Shown: positions 1-9,500 of the stretch, one piece after another
Layout of the letters: every line of letters begins with the position of its first letter
Numbering within the stretch: position 1 is the first letter of the stretch
NCBI RefSeq assembly: GCF_036227605.1
Contig: NZ_CP109487.1
Location: 1,674,001-1,738,000, forward strand
Direction: 5' to 3'
DNA: 64,000 nucleotides
DNA from: Streptomyces sp. NBC_01439
Lineage (GTDB): Bacteria; Actinomycetota; Actinomycetes; Streptomycetales; Streptomycetaceae
Translations under genes and position numbers: made by a program
The notes under the pieces: model-generated
The model's database searches: none
Seen by the model: only the letters and a program-made list of their open reading frames with translations
Told to the model about the DNA's origin: nothing

Positions 1-159
1 GCGGTGGCCCTCGACGGCGGCGCGGGTGATGGCCTCGACCACGGCGGGCGGTGGCGGCAGCGGCCCCTCGTTGGAGTTGAGCAGGACGGCGTCGGGCGCC
101 GTGCCGGGAATGTTGTAGTCGGGAACGGTGGCCAGGTCGGCCCTGATGGCGACACCCAT
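1..159 (-). CDS. HisC-like PLP aminotransferase, N-terminal fragment cut by the window edge
   Basis: Only the first 53 codons are inside the window; the gene continues past the left edge. The visible part contains LLNSNEGPLPPPPAVVEA, the entry segment of histidinol-phosphate-type (fold type I, class I/II) PLP aminotransferases, which normally reads LNxNExPxxPxxxV. The catalytic lysine lies outside the window, so activity cannot be judged. ATG at 157-159 is chosen because GAGGAG sits just upstream. It follows the ATP-grasp gene by 27 bp and is probably the next gene of the same leftward operon. Family assignment is good; substrate is unknown. Its position suggests that it makes or uses an amino precursor of the neighbouring NRPS product. 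Confidence 0.75.
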   Translation of the reverse strand, partial: MGVAIRADLATVPDYNIPGTAPDAVLLNSNEGPLPPPPAVVEAITRAAVEGHR

Positions 160-186
160 GGAGCTCCTCGGAGTGTGCGGACTCGG

Positions 187-1473
187 TCAGTTCGGGGCGA
201 GGCGGAACACGTCGTCGGCCAGTAGCCGGATGCGGCGGTGGTCGGCGAGGAGTTCCTCCGGGCGGTCCCCGGTCAGGAAGACCCGCAGCGGGCTGGACAG
301 CAGGTCGTTGGTGGGACGCATCCGGTCGCCCGGGACCAGCCGGGGCACCGCCAGGTGCACGGTGTCCAGGGCGCGGATCCGGGCCAGGGCGTCCTCGTCC
401 ACTGCCTCGACGAGACCGCCGCGGGTGGTGCGGACGTGGACGACCATCCCCTCGTGGTGCTTTCGGTACAGACTGTCGCCGGGGTGCCCCCGCCGGTACT
501 CCTCGGGGCGGACACAGGCGAGTGCGAGCAGGTCGGCCTGGTTCCCGTCGAGGCACGAGTCGTGGTGGCCCGGGTCCATGATGCCGTCGAGCCGTGCGCC
601 CACCTCGACGAGCACCGGCCCGGCGGCCGTCATCATGATCTCCGCGTGGGCGGCGCCGAACCGGATGTCCAGGGCGTCGAGGACGGTGTCCAGGTAGGTG
701 ACGAGGGGTTCGACCACCCGCGCGCCGGGGTCGATCAGGACGTCCCGGTCGTAGACCGGCCGGGTTCCGACGAGGGTCTTGTCGTAGCGCCAGACGCCGC
801 ACACGTGCCGGGCGCCGCCGGGGCCCCTGACCACGTCCACGATGTACTCGGTGCCGTCCAGGAAGGACTGTGCGAGCAGCTCGTCGTTGTGCCGGCCGAA
901 GATGTCCCGACTGCCGAGGATCTCGGCGGCAGCGGCGCGCACTTCGTCCGGGCCGCGGCAGACGGAGACCTTGTCCGTGGAGGCCGAGCTGAGCGGTTTG
1001 ACGACGATCGGGTAGCCGGTGGTCCGCGCCCAGGCGAGCACCTCCTCGACGTCGCCGGACTTCAGCTGGTCGGCGCAGCGGATGCCGGCGGCGCGCAGCG
1101 CCTCGATCATGCGGTACTTGTCGCGGCGCAGCGCGGAGGTGGCCGACGGGTTGCCGGGCAGGCCCAGCAGCTCGGCCGTCCGGTCGGCCGGCGGGACCCC
1201 GGTCTCCTGGCCGGGCAGCACCCCGCACGGGTGGTAGGAGGCCAGCTCCCGCACCGTACGGGCGGGGTCGGCCGCGTCCTGGACCACGTTGGCGAGGTAC
1301 GGGCGCAGGTCCGGCGGGGGTACGCAGTCCAGGAACTCGGGCGTGCTCTGCAGGTGCACGACGTCCGCGCCGAGCCGGCGGAAGGCGGCGGGCAGGTACT
1401 TGCCGACCGAATAGCCGTCGACGATCACGCCGACGGGCGCGGCGGCGGGGAGGGGGGCGGAGGTGGAGGGCAC
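187..1473 (-). CDS. ATP-grasp ligase
   Basis: A 428-residue protein of the ATP-grasp superfamily, whose members join a carboxylate (activated as acyl phosphate) to an amine or thiol. Visible features are a pre-ATP-grasp N-terminus (VGVIVDGYSVGKYLPAAF), the segment LRRDKYRMIEALRAAGI, the nucleotide-binding stretch YPIVVKPLSSASTDKVSV, and the metal-binding end AHAEIMMTAAGPVLVEVGAR. GTG at 1471-1473 is preferred because AAGAAGGGA lies 6 nt upstream. A more upstream GTG at 1501-1503 overlaps the stop of the dioxygenase gene (GTGA) and is an alternative start. In an NRPS neighbourhood such ligases often form an extra amide bond or attach an amino acid to a small amine; the substrates here are not known. 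Confidence 0.85.
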   Translation of the reverse strand: MPSTSAPLPAAAPVGVIVDGYSVGKYLPAAFRRLGADVVHLQSTPEFLDCVPPPDLRPYLANVVQDAADPARTVRELASYHPCGVLPGQETGVPPADRTAELLGLPGNPSATSALRRDKYRMIEALRAAGIRCADQLKSGDVEEVLAWARTTGYPIVVKPLSSASTDKVSVCRGPDEVRAAAAEILGSRDIFGRHNDELLAQSFLDGTEYIVDVVRGPGGARHVCGVWRYDKTLVGTRPVYDRDVLIDPGARVVEPLVTYLDTVLDALDIRFGAAHAEIMMTAAGPVLVEVGARLDGIMDPGHHDSCLDGNQADLLALACVRPEEYRRGHPGDSLYRKHHEGMVVHVRTTRGGLVEAVDEDALARIRALDTVHLAVPRLVPGDRMRPTNDLLSSPLRVFLTGDRPEELLADHRRIRLLADDVFRLAPN

Positions 1474-1499
1474 GGTGGATCCCTTCTTCGGGGGTGTGC

Positions 1500-2339
1500 T
1501 CACGCGGCGGCGACGCTGACGCGGTGGACGGTCCGGGAGATGCCGGGCGGCAGGTCGGTGGCGACGTGGTAGGTGGTGTCGGTCTTCCACAGCAGCAGGT
1601 CGTGCGGGGTCCAGCGGTGGGTGTACGTCCGGTCGGGATCGGCCAGGAGGGTGTCCACGAGGTCGAAGAACTCCTCGTTCTCGTTGGCGTCGAGGCCGAC
1701 GACCCGGTCCATGTAGGCGCGGGAGCCGTACAGGAAGCGGCGGCCGGTGTGCGGGTCGCGGCGGACGACGGGATGTTCGACGGCCGGGTACTGGCGGGCG
1801 ACGAGGGCGCGCACCTCGGCGATGGACAGGCCCACGTGCTCGGGGGCGATGCGCTGCTGCTTGGTGAGGGTGTGCAGCCCGATGCGGTCCCACAGCAGGT
1901 CGTGCCACTCCTCGGGCAGCCGGTCGTACACGTCGGCGGCGCTCGCGAAGACGGTGTCGCCGTGCCCCTCGGGCACGTGGACGCCGTGCAGCACGGTGTA
2001 GGCGGAGGGGGCGGCGTCGAAGGAGGAGTCCTGGTGCCAGAAGTGGCCGACCCGCTCGATCCCGATCGGCCGGCCGGCCTTGCGCTCGTTGGACGAGACG
2101 AGGATCTCGGCGAAGTCGGGGTGGCGCCAGTCCGCCAGCAGGAAGGGGACGGGCCGGCCGATGCGGGCGGCGAGGCCTATCTGCTGCTGCGGGGTGAGGC
2201 CGATGCCGCGGACGACGACGAGGTCGCGCTGGTGCAGGGAGTCGACGACGTCGGCGAAGACCTCGGGGCGGGTGAGTTCGGTGTGGGTGAGTCCGGTGTA
2301 CTCGACGCCGATGAAGGGGGTCAGGTCGCGCTTGTGCAC
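1500..2339 (-). CDS. TauD/clavaminate-synthase-type Fe(II)/2-oxoglutarate dioxygenase
   Basis: A 279-residue TauD-family oxygenase, expected to hydroxylate or desaturate a small molecule using O2 and 2-oxoglutarate. The metal-binding HxD is visible in GHFWHQDSSFD, and the distal histidine plus the 2-oxoglutarate arginine in TTYHVATDLPPGISRTVHR. Length is normal for the family. GTG at 2337-2339 is chosen because a near-perfect AAGGAGGAAC ribosome binding site precedes it; this overlaps the end of the MFS gene by 19 nt. It is a likely tailoring enzyme, or a beta-hydroxylase for an amino acid, in the NRPS/azasugar region. Clavaminate-synthase-like enzymes in NRPS clusters often hydroxylate free amino acids, which is one possible role. 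Confidence 0.9.
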   Translation of the reverse strand: MHKRDLTPFIGVEYTGLTHTELTRPEVFADVVDSLHQRDLVVVRGIGLTPQQQIGLAARIGRPVPFLLADWRHPDFAEILVSSNERKAGRPIGIERVGHFWHQDSSFDAAPSAYTVLHGVHVPEGHGDTVFASAADVYDRLPEEWHDLLWDRIGLHTLTKQQRIAPEHVGLSIAEVRALVARQYPAVEHPVVRRDPHTGRRFLYGSRAYMDRVVGLDANENEEFFDLVDTLLADPDRTYTHRWTPHDLLLWKTDTTYHVATDLPPGISRTVHRVSVAAA

Positions 2340-3571
2340 GGTTCCTCCTTGTGCCAGGTGTACGGGTGGGTGCGGGCGGCGAGCAGCAGTAGGCAGGCGG
2401 CGCAGACCGCCGCTCCGGCGGCCGCCCACGGGGCGCCCGGGTGGCCGGGGGCCGAGAGGTGCAGGGCGAGTTGCGGGGCCGCGATGAAGGCCAGGTTGAC
2501 GCCGCTCGAGAACAGGCCCATGGTGCGGTCGGGCGCCGGGCCGGGGAGCCGGCTGACGTAGTCGAGCAGTGCGGGGAAGACGACGACCTCCCCCGCCGTC
2601 CACAAGAGGGTGGCGAGCACCAGTTCCGGCCCGGTGTCGGCCAGGGCCATGAGCAAGAACCCGGCGCCCGCGAGGGCATAGCCGATCAGGAGGGTCGCCA
2701 GGTGTCCGACGCCCGCCGTGCGGATGTTGACCGGGACCTCGAACAGGACGATCCCGACGGCGTTGACGGTGAAGACGACGCCGGCCCAGTAGCCGGGCAG
2801 GCCGAGGCCGACGATGACGTGGGCGGCGACGAAGACCGAGGGCAGCGCGTAAGCCAGCTGGATGGGCAGCGAGAGGCCGAACGCGGTCCAGAACCGCGTG
2901 CGTTCGGCCGCCGTCGGGCGGAGGGTGCCGTGCGGGGCGGCGTCGTTCCCCGTACCGCCGCCGCTGCCGGTGTCCGCGTACGGTCCTACGCCGGCCGGCC
3001 GGCGTTCGCGGCGCAGGTGCAGGAGTGCCGCGGCCGCCAGCACGCACAGGGCGTTGGCCCAGAACACGGAGTGGGGGTCGAGCGCGTAGAGCAGGGCCCC
3101 CAGGAGCGGGCCGGCTGACAGTCCGAGGTTGATGGCGAGCCGGTAGCAGGAGAACGCGACCTTGCGCTGCTCGGGCCGTGACCCGGCGATCGTGGCCGCG
3201 TAGGCCGCCGGGGTGACGATCTCGTACGCGAACCCCCAGAGCAGCACGCCCGCGGCGAGCGCGGGCAGGCCGTGCAGCAGCGGCACCACCGCGACCGCGG
3301 CCGCGCCCAGCAGAAGGCCGGCGCGCATCAGCGCGTACGGGTGGAGCCGCCCGAGGAGGCGTCCGGCGGCCAGGTCCGCGGCGAGGGCACCGATCCCGAA
3401 GCCGGTGACGACCAGGCCCGCCCCGGCCGGGTCCAGGCCCCCGCCGCCCAGCAGGTGGGGGGTGAGGAAGGGGTAAGCCATGGTGCCGGTACGGAAGAGC
3501 AGGGTGGTGAGGAACAGGGTCCGCAGGGGCGGGGCGAGCCCGGCCACGGTCCGCAGGGTCTCAAGTGGCAC
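2321..3571 (-). CDS. MFS transporter
   Basis: A 416-residue hydrophobic protein with about twelve predicted membrane segments in two blocks of six, separated by a polar linker around residues 195-225 (RRERRPAGVG...TAAERTRF). The N-terminal half contains a loop resembling the MFS motif A region (AGRLLGRLHPYALMRAG). Probably an exporter for the product of this operon or an intermediate. GTG at 3569-3571 overlaps the stop of the GlcD-like gene by 11 nt, so translation is likely coupled. Substrate cannot be read from sequence. Confidence 0.88.
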   Translation of the reverse strand: MPLETLRTVAGLAPPLRTLFLTTLLFRTGTMAYPFLTPHLLGGGGLDPAGAGLVVTGFGIGALAADLAAGRLLGRLHPYALMRAGLLLGAAAVAVVPLLHGLPALAAGVLLWGFAYEIVTPAAYAATIAGSRPEQRKVAFSCYRLAINLGLSAGPLLGALLYALDPHSVFWANALCVLAAAALLHLRRERRPAGVGPYADTGSGGGTGNDAAPHGTLRPTAAERTRFWTAFGLSLPIQLAYALPSVFVAAHVIVGLGLPGYWAGVVFTVNAVGIVLFEVPVNIRTAGVGHLATLLIGYALAGAGFLLMALADTGPELVLATLLWTAGEVVVFPALLDYVSRLPGPAPDRTMGLFSSGVNLAFIAAPQLALHLSAPGHPGAPWAAAGAAVCAACLLLLAARTHPYTWHKEEPCTSAT

Positions 3572-4973
3572 GGCGGTTCCCGGCCGTCCGGGAGGCGAGC
3601 ACTGCGCCGGGGTTGAACAGGCCCGCCGGGTCGAGGGCGTCCTTGAGGCCCCGGTGGACGCGCAGTGCCACCGGTCCCAGTTCGCGTTCCAGCCAGTCCT
3701 GCTTGAGCTTGCCGACCCCGTGCTCGCCGGTGATGGTGCCGTCGAGGGACAGGGCGAGGGCGAGGATCGCGTCGAACGCGGTTCGGGCGCGGGCGTACTG
3801 CGCGGTGTCGGATGCGTCGTAGAGGACCGTGGGGTGCATGTTGCCGTCGCCCGCGTGGCCGACGACCGCGACGGTGAGCCCCGCGTCGGTGCCGATCCGC
3901 GTACAGCCCTCGATCAGTTCGGCGATGCGGGTACGGGGCACCGCGACGTCCTCGGTCATGCAGGCGCCCCGGGCTTCGAGGGCGGCGAGGCTCACCCGGC
4001 GGGCGCGCAGCAGCAGGGCGCCCTCCGCCGGGTCCTGCGTGGCGTGCGTGTATACCGCGCCCGCCTGCCGGAACACGCGTTCCATGTGGTCGAGTTCGGC
4101 TTCGCGGGCGGCTTCGGGAGCGTCGGACTGGCACAGCAGCAGGGCCTGGTCCCGTTCGCCGACGAGCTCGGTGCCCAGGTAGGCGGCGGATGCGCGCAGC
4201 GAGGTCGCGTCCATGATCTCCATGAGGGAGGGCACGAGGCCGGCCCGGACGATCCGGTTGACGCTGGCGCCGGCCCGGGCCACCGAGTCGAAGGCCGCGA
4301 TGACGGTGCCGGGTGCGGCCGGCAGCGGGCGCAGGGCGAGGGTGGCCCGCGTGATGATGCCGAGGGTGCCCTCGCTGCCGACGAGGAGACGGGTGAGGTC
4401 GTAGCCCGCGACGCCCTTGACGGTGCGGCGGCCGGTGCGCAGGAGGGAGCCGTCGGCGAGGACCGCCTCCAGGCCGAGGACGTAGTCGCCGGTGACCCCG
4501 TACTTGCCGCAGCACAGGCCGCCGGCGTTGGTGGCGAGGTTGCCCCCGAGGGTGCACGTGTCGAGGCTGGAGGGGTCGGGCGGGTAGTACAGGCCGTGGG
4601 CGGCCGCGGCGGTCTTCAGGGCCTGGTTGACCACGCCGGGTTCCACGACGGCGAGCCGGTCGTCCGGGTCGAGTTCGAGGATCCGGTTCATCCGCGTCGT
4701 GGCCAGGACGATGCAGCCGTCGACGGCGTTGGCGGCGCCGGTCAGGCCCGTTCCGGCGCCCCGGGGAACGATGGGGACGCCGGCCGCCGCACAGGCCCGT
4801 ACGCATGCCTGCACCTGCTCGACCGAGGCGGGCAGGACCACGGCGAGCGGCCGGCCGTACGGGGCCAGCGGCATCATGTCGTGGGCGTACCCGGTGGTGG
4901 CGTCCGGGTCGGTGACCAGCGCGCCGTCGCCGTCGAGGGCGGCGCGCAGGGCGTCCAGGAGGGCGGCGGTCAT
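3561..4973 (-). CDS. GlcD-like FAD-linked 2-hydroxyacid oxidase/dehydrogenase
   Basis: A 470-residue flavoprotein of the GlcD/D-lactate/D-2-hydroxyglutarate dehydrogenase family. The PCMH-type FAD-binding domain is visible from roughly residue 45 to 220 (PIVPRGAGTGLTGAANAVDG, then PPDPSSLDTCTLGGNLATNA and GSEGTLGII). The C-terminal catalytic half carries the family signatures VVGHAGDGNMHP and TITGEHGVGKLKQ. Expected chemistry is oxidation of a 2-hydroxyacid to a 2-oxoacid, which would feed a transaminase such as those in this operon. ATG at 4971-4973 shares ATGA with the ferredoxin stop. It sits directly after a P450 and ferredoxin, so it belongs to the tailoring or precursor set. Confidence 0.9.
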   Translation of the reverse strand: MTAALLDALRAALDGDGALVTDPDATTGYAHDMMPLAPYGRPLAVVLPASVEQVQACVRACAAAGVPIVPRGAGTGLTGAANAVDGCIVLATTRMNRILELDPDDRLAVVEPGVVNQALKTAAAAHGLYYPPDPSSLDTCTLGGNLATNAGGLCCGKYGVTGDYVLGLEAVLADGSLLRTGRRTVKGVAGYDLTRLLVGSEGTLGIITRATLALRPLPAAPGTVIAAFDSVARAGASVNRIVRAGLVPSLMEIMDATSLRASAAYLGTELVGERDQALLLCQSDAPEAAREAELDHMERVFRQAGAVYTHATQDPAEGALLLRARRVSLAALEARGACMTEDVAVPRTRIAELIEGCTRIGTDAGLTVAVVGHAGDGNMHPTVLYDASDTAQYARARTAFDAILALALSLDGTITGEHGVGKLKQDWLERELGPVALRVHRGLKDALDPAGLFNPGAVLASRTAGNRRAT

Positions 4974-5182
4974 ACGGGCCGCCCGTCGGTCCCGGTGACG
5001 AGGATGGCCTGGGCGGGGCACAGGTCGGCGGCTTCCAGGACGGCGTCGGCGAGGTCCTCGGCCGGCTCCGGGTCCAGCAGCAGGACGACGCCGTCGGCCT
5101 CGTCCTGGTCGAAGACCGTGCCGGCGGACAGGACGCAGTGGCCGGCGCCGACACAGCGCTCGGGATCGAGGGTGACCTTCAC
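4970..5182 (-). CDS. [3Fe-4S] ferredoxin, P450 partner
   Basis: A 70-residue ferredoxin of the small type found beside actinomycete P450 genes. Three cysteines suited to a 3Fe-4S cluster are visible: Cys10 and Cys16 in CVGAGHC, and Cys55 in the LCPAQA motif. It should shuttle electrons from a reductase to the P450 encoded 92 bp upstream at 5275-6543. GTG at 5180-5182 is chosen because AAGGAG lies just upstream. Its stop overlaps the next start (ATGA). No ferredoxin reductase gene is seen in the window, so a housekeeping reductase is probably used. Confidence 0.93.
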   Translation of the reverse strand: MKVTLDPERCVGAGHCVLSAGTVFDQDEADGVVLLLDPEPAEDLADAVLEAADLCPAQAILVTGTDGRPV

Positions 5183-5274
5183 GGGTCGGCTCCTTGGGGG
5201 CAGGGGACGGACGGTGGCCGGGCGGTACGGGCCGCAGGGCGGTACGGGACGGTGGCCCGTGCGCGGTGGTGGGG

Positions 5275-6543
5275 TCACCAGGTCACGGGCAGCGCGTGCA
5301 CCCCGTACACGGCCATGTCGGACTTGAAGCGGATCTCCTCGACGGGCACGGCGGTGCGCAGCGTCGGGATCCGGCGGGCCACGGCGGCATAGACCTCCTG
5401 GAGCTCCACCCGGGCCAGTGCCTGGCCCATGCACTGGTGGGGCCCGTAACCGAAGGCGAGGTGGCCGTGGGCGCGGGCGGCGGGGTCGAACTCCTCGCCG
5501 GCGGGGAAGCGTTCGGGGTCCCGGTTGGCGACGTTGATGGCGGCGACGACGCCCTCGCCGGCCCGGACCAGCCGGTCGCCGACCGTGACGTCCTCGACGG
5601 CGATCCGGCGGATGCCGCGCTGGACCACGGTGAGGTGGCGCAGCATCTCCTCGACGGCACCGGCGAGCAGTTCGGGGTCGTCGTGCGCGCCGAGGTCGGC
5701 GAAGTGGTCGGGGTGGCGCAGCAGGGTCAACACCCCGAGGGAAATCATGTTGGCGGTGGTGTCGTGGCCGGCGGTGAGCAGCAGCAGGGCCATCGCGGCG
5801 AGCTGGCGGCGGGTCATGGTTCCGCCGGGTCGGTGCCGGGCGGCCATGCGGCCGATGAAGCCGTCCCGCGGTTCCCGTTCGGCCGCTGCGACGAGTGCCT
5901 CCAGGTAGTCCTGGAGGGCCTGTCGGGCGGCGGCGGCGCTCTCGGTGGTGCCGGCGACGACGTTCATGGTGTGGGTCAGACCGCGGAAGAGCTCGCGGTC
6001 CTCGAAGGGCACGCCGAGGAACTCGCAGATGACGGTGAGCGCGACGGGCAGGGCAAGGTCGGCCACGAGGTCGGCCTCGGTGCCGCGGAGCATGCGGTCC
6101 AGGCAGCCGTCGACGACGGCGCGCACGGCCGGACGCCACCCTTCGGCCCGTTTCACGGTGAACTCGCCGAGCACCAGGCGCCGTACGGCGTCGTGCTCGG
6201 GATTGTCCATGACGAGCAGGGTCGGTTCGACGGCGGTCTCGGCGAGGGCGACCGCGCTGGACAGCGGGTAGCCGGGGCGACTCTTGTCCGCGCTGAAGCG
6301 GGGGTCGGCCAGGACGGTGCGGGCGTCGTCGAAGCGGGTGAACAGCCAGGGGCGGACCCCGTTCCACAGTGTCACGCGGGGCGCGGTGCCCGCGTCGCGG
6401 ATCTCGGTGACCTCCCGCGGCGGGGCGAACGGGCACTGCCGGTCCATGGGGTAGTGGGGCTCGGCCGACGGGACGGCGGCCTTCGGGCCGGGTGTCGGGT
6501 CGGTCGTCGGGGCGGGTGTCGGGTCGGTCGTCGGGTCGGTCAT
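5275..6543 (-). CDS. cytochrome P450
   Basis: A 422-residue class I bacterial P450. The heme-binding loop FGYGPHQCMG, with its cysteine ligand, is near residue 365. The I-helix oxygen-activation motif is AGHDTTAN, and the K-helix ExxR is in EEMLRH. The N-terminus has a low-complexity TDPTP repeat encoded by near-identical 20-bp DNA repeats at about 6487-6540, which probably has no catalytic role. ATG at 6541-6543 forms an ATGA overlap with the NRPS stop, so the P450 is translated with the synthetase. Likely hydroxylation or epoxidation of the peptide product or a precursor, with the adjacent ferredoxin as redox partner. The exact CYP family is not assigned. Confidence 0.95.
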   Translation of the reverse strand: MTDPTTDPTPAPTTDPTPGPKAAVPSAEPHYPMDRQCPFAPPREVTEIRDAGTAPRVTLWNGVRPWLFTRFDDARTVLADPRFSADKSRPGYPLSSAVALAETAVEPTLLVMDNPEHDAVRRLVLGEFTVKRAEGWRPAVRAVVDGCLDRMLRGTEADLVADLALPVALTVICEFLGVPFEDRELFRGLTHTMNVVAGTTESAAAARQALQDYLEALVAAAEREPRDGFIGRMAARHRPGGTMTRRQLAAMALLLLTAGHDTTANMISLGVLTLLRHPDHFADLGAHDDPELLAGAVEEMLRHLTVVQRGIRRIAVEDVTVGDRLVRAGEGVVAAINVANRDPERFPAGEEFDPAARAHGHLAFGYGPHQCMGQALARVELQEVYAAVARRIPTLRTAVPVEEIRFKSDMAVYGVHALPVTW

Positions 6544-9500
6544 GCGCGGGTGCTCCGGTCGAGGTTCTGCCACCAGCGGCCGACGAGGGCGTCGTCCAGG
6601 GCGGGCGGGAAGATGCCGTGGGCCCGCAGGGCTGCGAGGGTGGCGTCGTTGCGGTGGTCGGGCAGGCGGGCGTCCGGGTGGTCGCGCAGGTCCCGGAGGT
6701 GTTCGCGGTAGGCGAGGGCGGGCAGCACGGTGCCGTCGGCCTCGGCGTCGGCCAGGCGACCGAGCCAGGTGTCCAGCGGGACCGCGGGGGTGGTCCGGCC
6801 CGTGCGCCGGTCGTGTACGGCGTGCAGTTCGGCCAGGGGCGTCCGCCGGGGGTGGTGCAGGTGGTGGACGGTGCCGGGGGCTCCGTCAGCGAGGGCCAGG
6901 GCGACCAGGGCCCGGGCCATGGTGTCCACGGGCAGTGCGTCGGTGGCGAGCCGCGGGTCGTCGGGGTGGCAGCCGAGGGCGGTGGAGGTGACGAGGAGCC
7001 GGCTGAGGAAGTCGTCCTCGCTCACGGCTCCCGTCGTGCTGCCGCCGGCCCGGCCGAGCCGGTAGATCCGGGCGTCGGCGCCGCGTTCGAAGGCCTGGGC
7101 GACCAGGCGTTCCGCGGCCCACTTGGCGGCCGCGTAGCCGCGGCCGCGGGGGTGGCGTTCCGCGGCGGCCGGGGTGGCCTCGGTGATCGTGCGCGGGCGG
7201 GCGTCGCCGGGTCCTTCGCGGAACACGCCGAGGGTGGAGACGTGGTGGAAGCGGGCCGGGCGGCCCTCGGCGCAGATCCGCAGGAGTTCGGCGGTGCCGC
7301 CCACGTTGGCGGCCGCCAGGTGGTGGAAGCCGGACACGTGGTGGACCTCGGCGCCGAGGTGGAGGACGGTCCTCGCGCGCAGGACGCGCTCCCGGTCGGT
7401 GGCTCCGAGACCCAGGCCGGGCCGGGTCAGGTCGCCGGGGACGGGCACGATCCGCGGGTCCGAGGCGTCGGGGCGCAGCCCGTGGCGGCGCAGGGCGGTC
7501 GACAGCCGCCGGCGGGCGGCGCCGGTGTCCGCGGCCCGGACCAGGCACAGGACCGGGCCCGTGGTGCGGTCCAGGAGCTCGGCCAGGACGTGGGAGCCCA
7601 CGTATCCGGTGGCTCCGGTGAGCAGGACGGCGTCGTGCGGGTCGCAGGGGCCGGGGCGCTCGGCGAAGACGATGGCGGGGTCGAGCCGCGCGTCGTCGGG
7701 TCCCACGGGCCGGGCTTCGGCCGCCGGGCCGGACGCCTCCAGCCGCCGGGCCACCTCCCGTACGGTCGGCGCGGCGAGGAAGTCGGAGACGGCGATCCGG
7801 ACGCCGTGCTCCCGCTCGATGCGGCCCAGGAGCCGGATGACGCGCAGGGAGTGACCGCCCTGTGCGAAGAAGTCCTCGTCCGGAGAGCCCACCGGCCCGC
7901 CCAGCACGTCCTCCCACAGGGCGAGCAGCCGCCGTTCGGCCCCGTTCAGGGGGCCGTCGGCGGCTCCGTCGCCCAGGTGCGGCCGCTGCCGGCGCACGGC
8001 GGCCAGGTGGGCGGCGAGCGCCGGCCGGTCGGCCTTGCCGTGGCTGCCGGTCGGGATGGCGGGCACGGGCACGGCCAGCCGGGGCACCATGTGGGCCGGG
8101 AGCAGCCGGACCAGGTGGGCGCGGACGTCCCGGGGTGCGGCCGTTCCGACGTAGCCGACGGCGAGTTCGGCGTCGGCCCCAGCGCCGAGGAGGACGGCGA
8201 CGGCCTCCCGGACACCGGGGTGCTCCGCGAGCGCGGCTTCGATCTCGCCGAGCTCGATGCGGAAGCCGCGCAGCTTGATCTGGTGGTCGAGCCGGCCCAG
8301 GTAGTCGATCGATCCGTCGGACAGCCGGCGCACCCGGTCCCCGGTGCGGTAGCAGCGACCGGCACCCGGAAGCGCGGGATGGCTGGTGAACGACGCGCCC
8401 GTGCGGTCGGGGTCGCCCAGGTAGCCGTCGCCGAGTCCGGCGCCGGAGAGCCACAGTTCGCCGGGTACACCGGTGGCCGCCAGTCGCCCGTGGCGGTCCA
8501 CGACGTGGGCCGCCGTGCCGGACAGGGCGGTGCCCACGGGCACGCGGGCCCGGGCGTCCGCGGGGTCGGCGCGGTGGGTGGTGGCCAGGATCGCCGCTTC
8601 GGTCGGGCCGTAGCCGTTGACGACCACCCGGTCCGCGGCGAAGTGACGGGTGTCGTGGACGTCCGCGGGCTCACCGGCGACGAGCAGGACGCGTACGTCG
8701 CCCAGGTCGGGTCGGTCCAGGGCGCGCAGCAGGGAGGGCACGGTCACCATCACGGTGACCCCGGCGGTGCGCAGGGTGCGGGTGAGGGCCGGGCCGTCTG
8801 CTCGGGTGGCGTCGTCCGCGTACACCAGGGTGGCGCCGGAGACGAGCGGCATGAACTGTTCGAAGGCGGCCACGTCGAAGCCGGGCGAGGTCAGTTGGAG
8901 CCACACGTCGTCGGCGGTGAAGGGGTGCCGGTCGAGGCAGGCGAGGAGGGTGTTGGCGACCGCGCGGTGGGAAACGGTGACGCCGCGGGGGCGCCCGGTG
9001 CTGCCGGAGGTGTAGATGACGTACGCCGGGGCGGCGGGGTCTGCGACGGGTACGGCGGGCGGAGTCCGCTCGCCGGGGGCGGTGAGGGCCTCGACGTCCA
9101 GGACGGGCGGGCCGGAACCTTCCGTGCCCGGTCCGAACAGCGTCTCGGCTGTGTCCTTGGCGCAGACCAGCGCGCCGACACCGGCGTCGGCAATGCAGTG
9201 GCGCAGGCGCAGCGGCGGGTACGCCGGGTCGAGCGGCACGTACGCGGCCCCGGCCTTGAGCACCCCGAGGAGGGTCGTGGCGAGGAGCGGGGAGCGCTCG
9301 AGGCACACGGCGACGCGGTCGCCGGGCCGGATCCCGCGGGTGGTGAGGCGGGCGGCCACGGTGTCGGCGTGCCGGTCGAGTTCGGCGTAGGTGAGGCTGA
9401 TGTCGGTGCCGACGACGGCGACCTTGTGCGGGTGGGCGGCGACCTGCCGGGCGACGAGGGCGGGCAGGGTGGTCTGCGCTGCCGGGGGGCCCGGCTCCGG

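Noticed and set aside
5183..5274. Separate promoter or gene in the gap between P450 and ferredoxin
   Set aside because: Only an imperfect duplication of CCCGTACCGCC is seen; the genes before and after are functionally paired, so the gap is probably just an intra-operon spacer.
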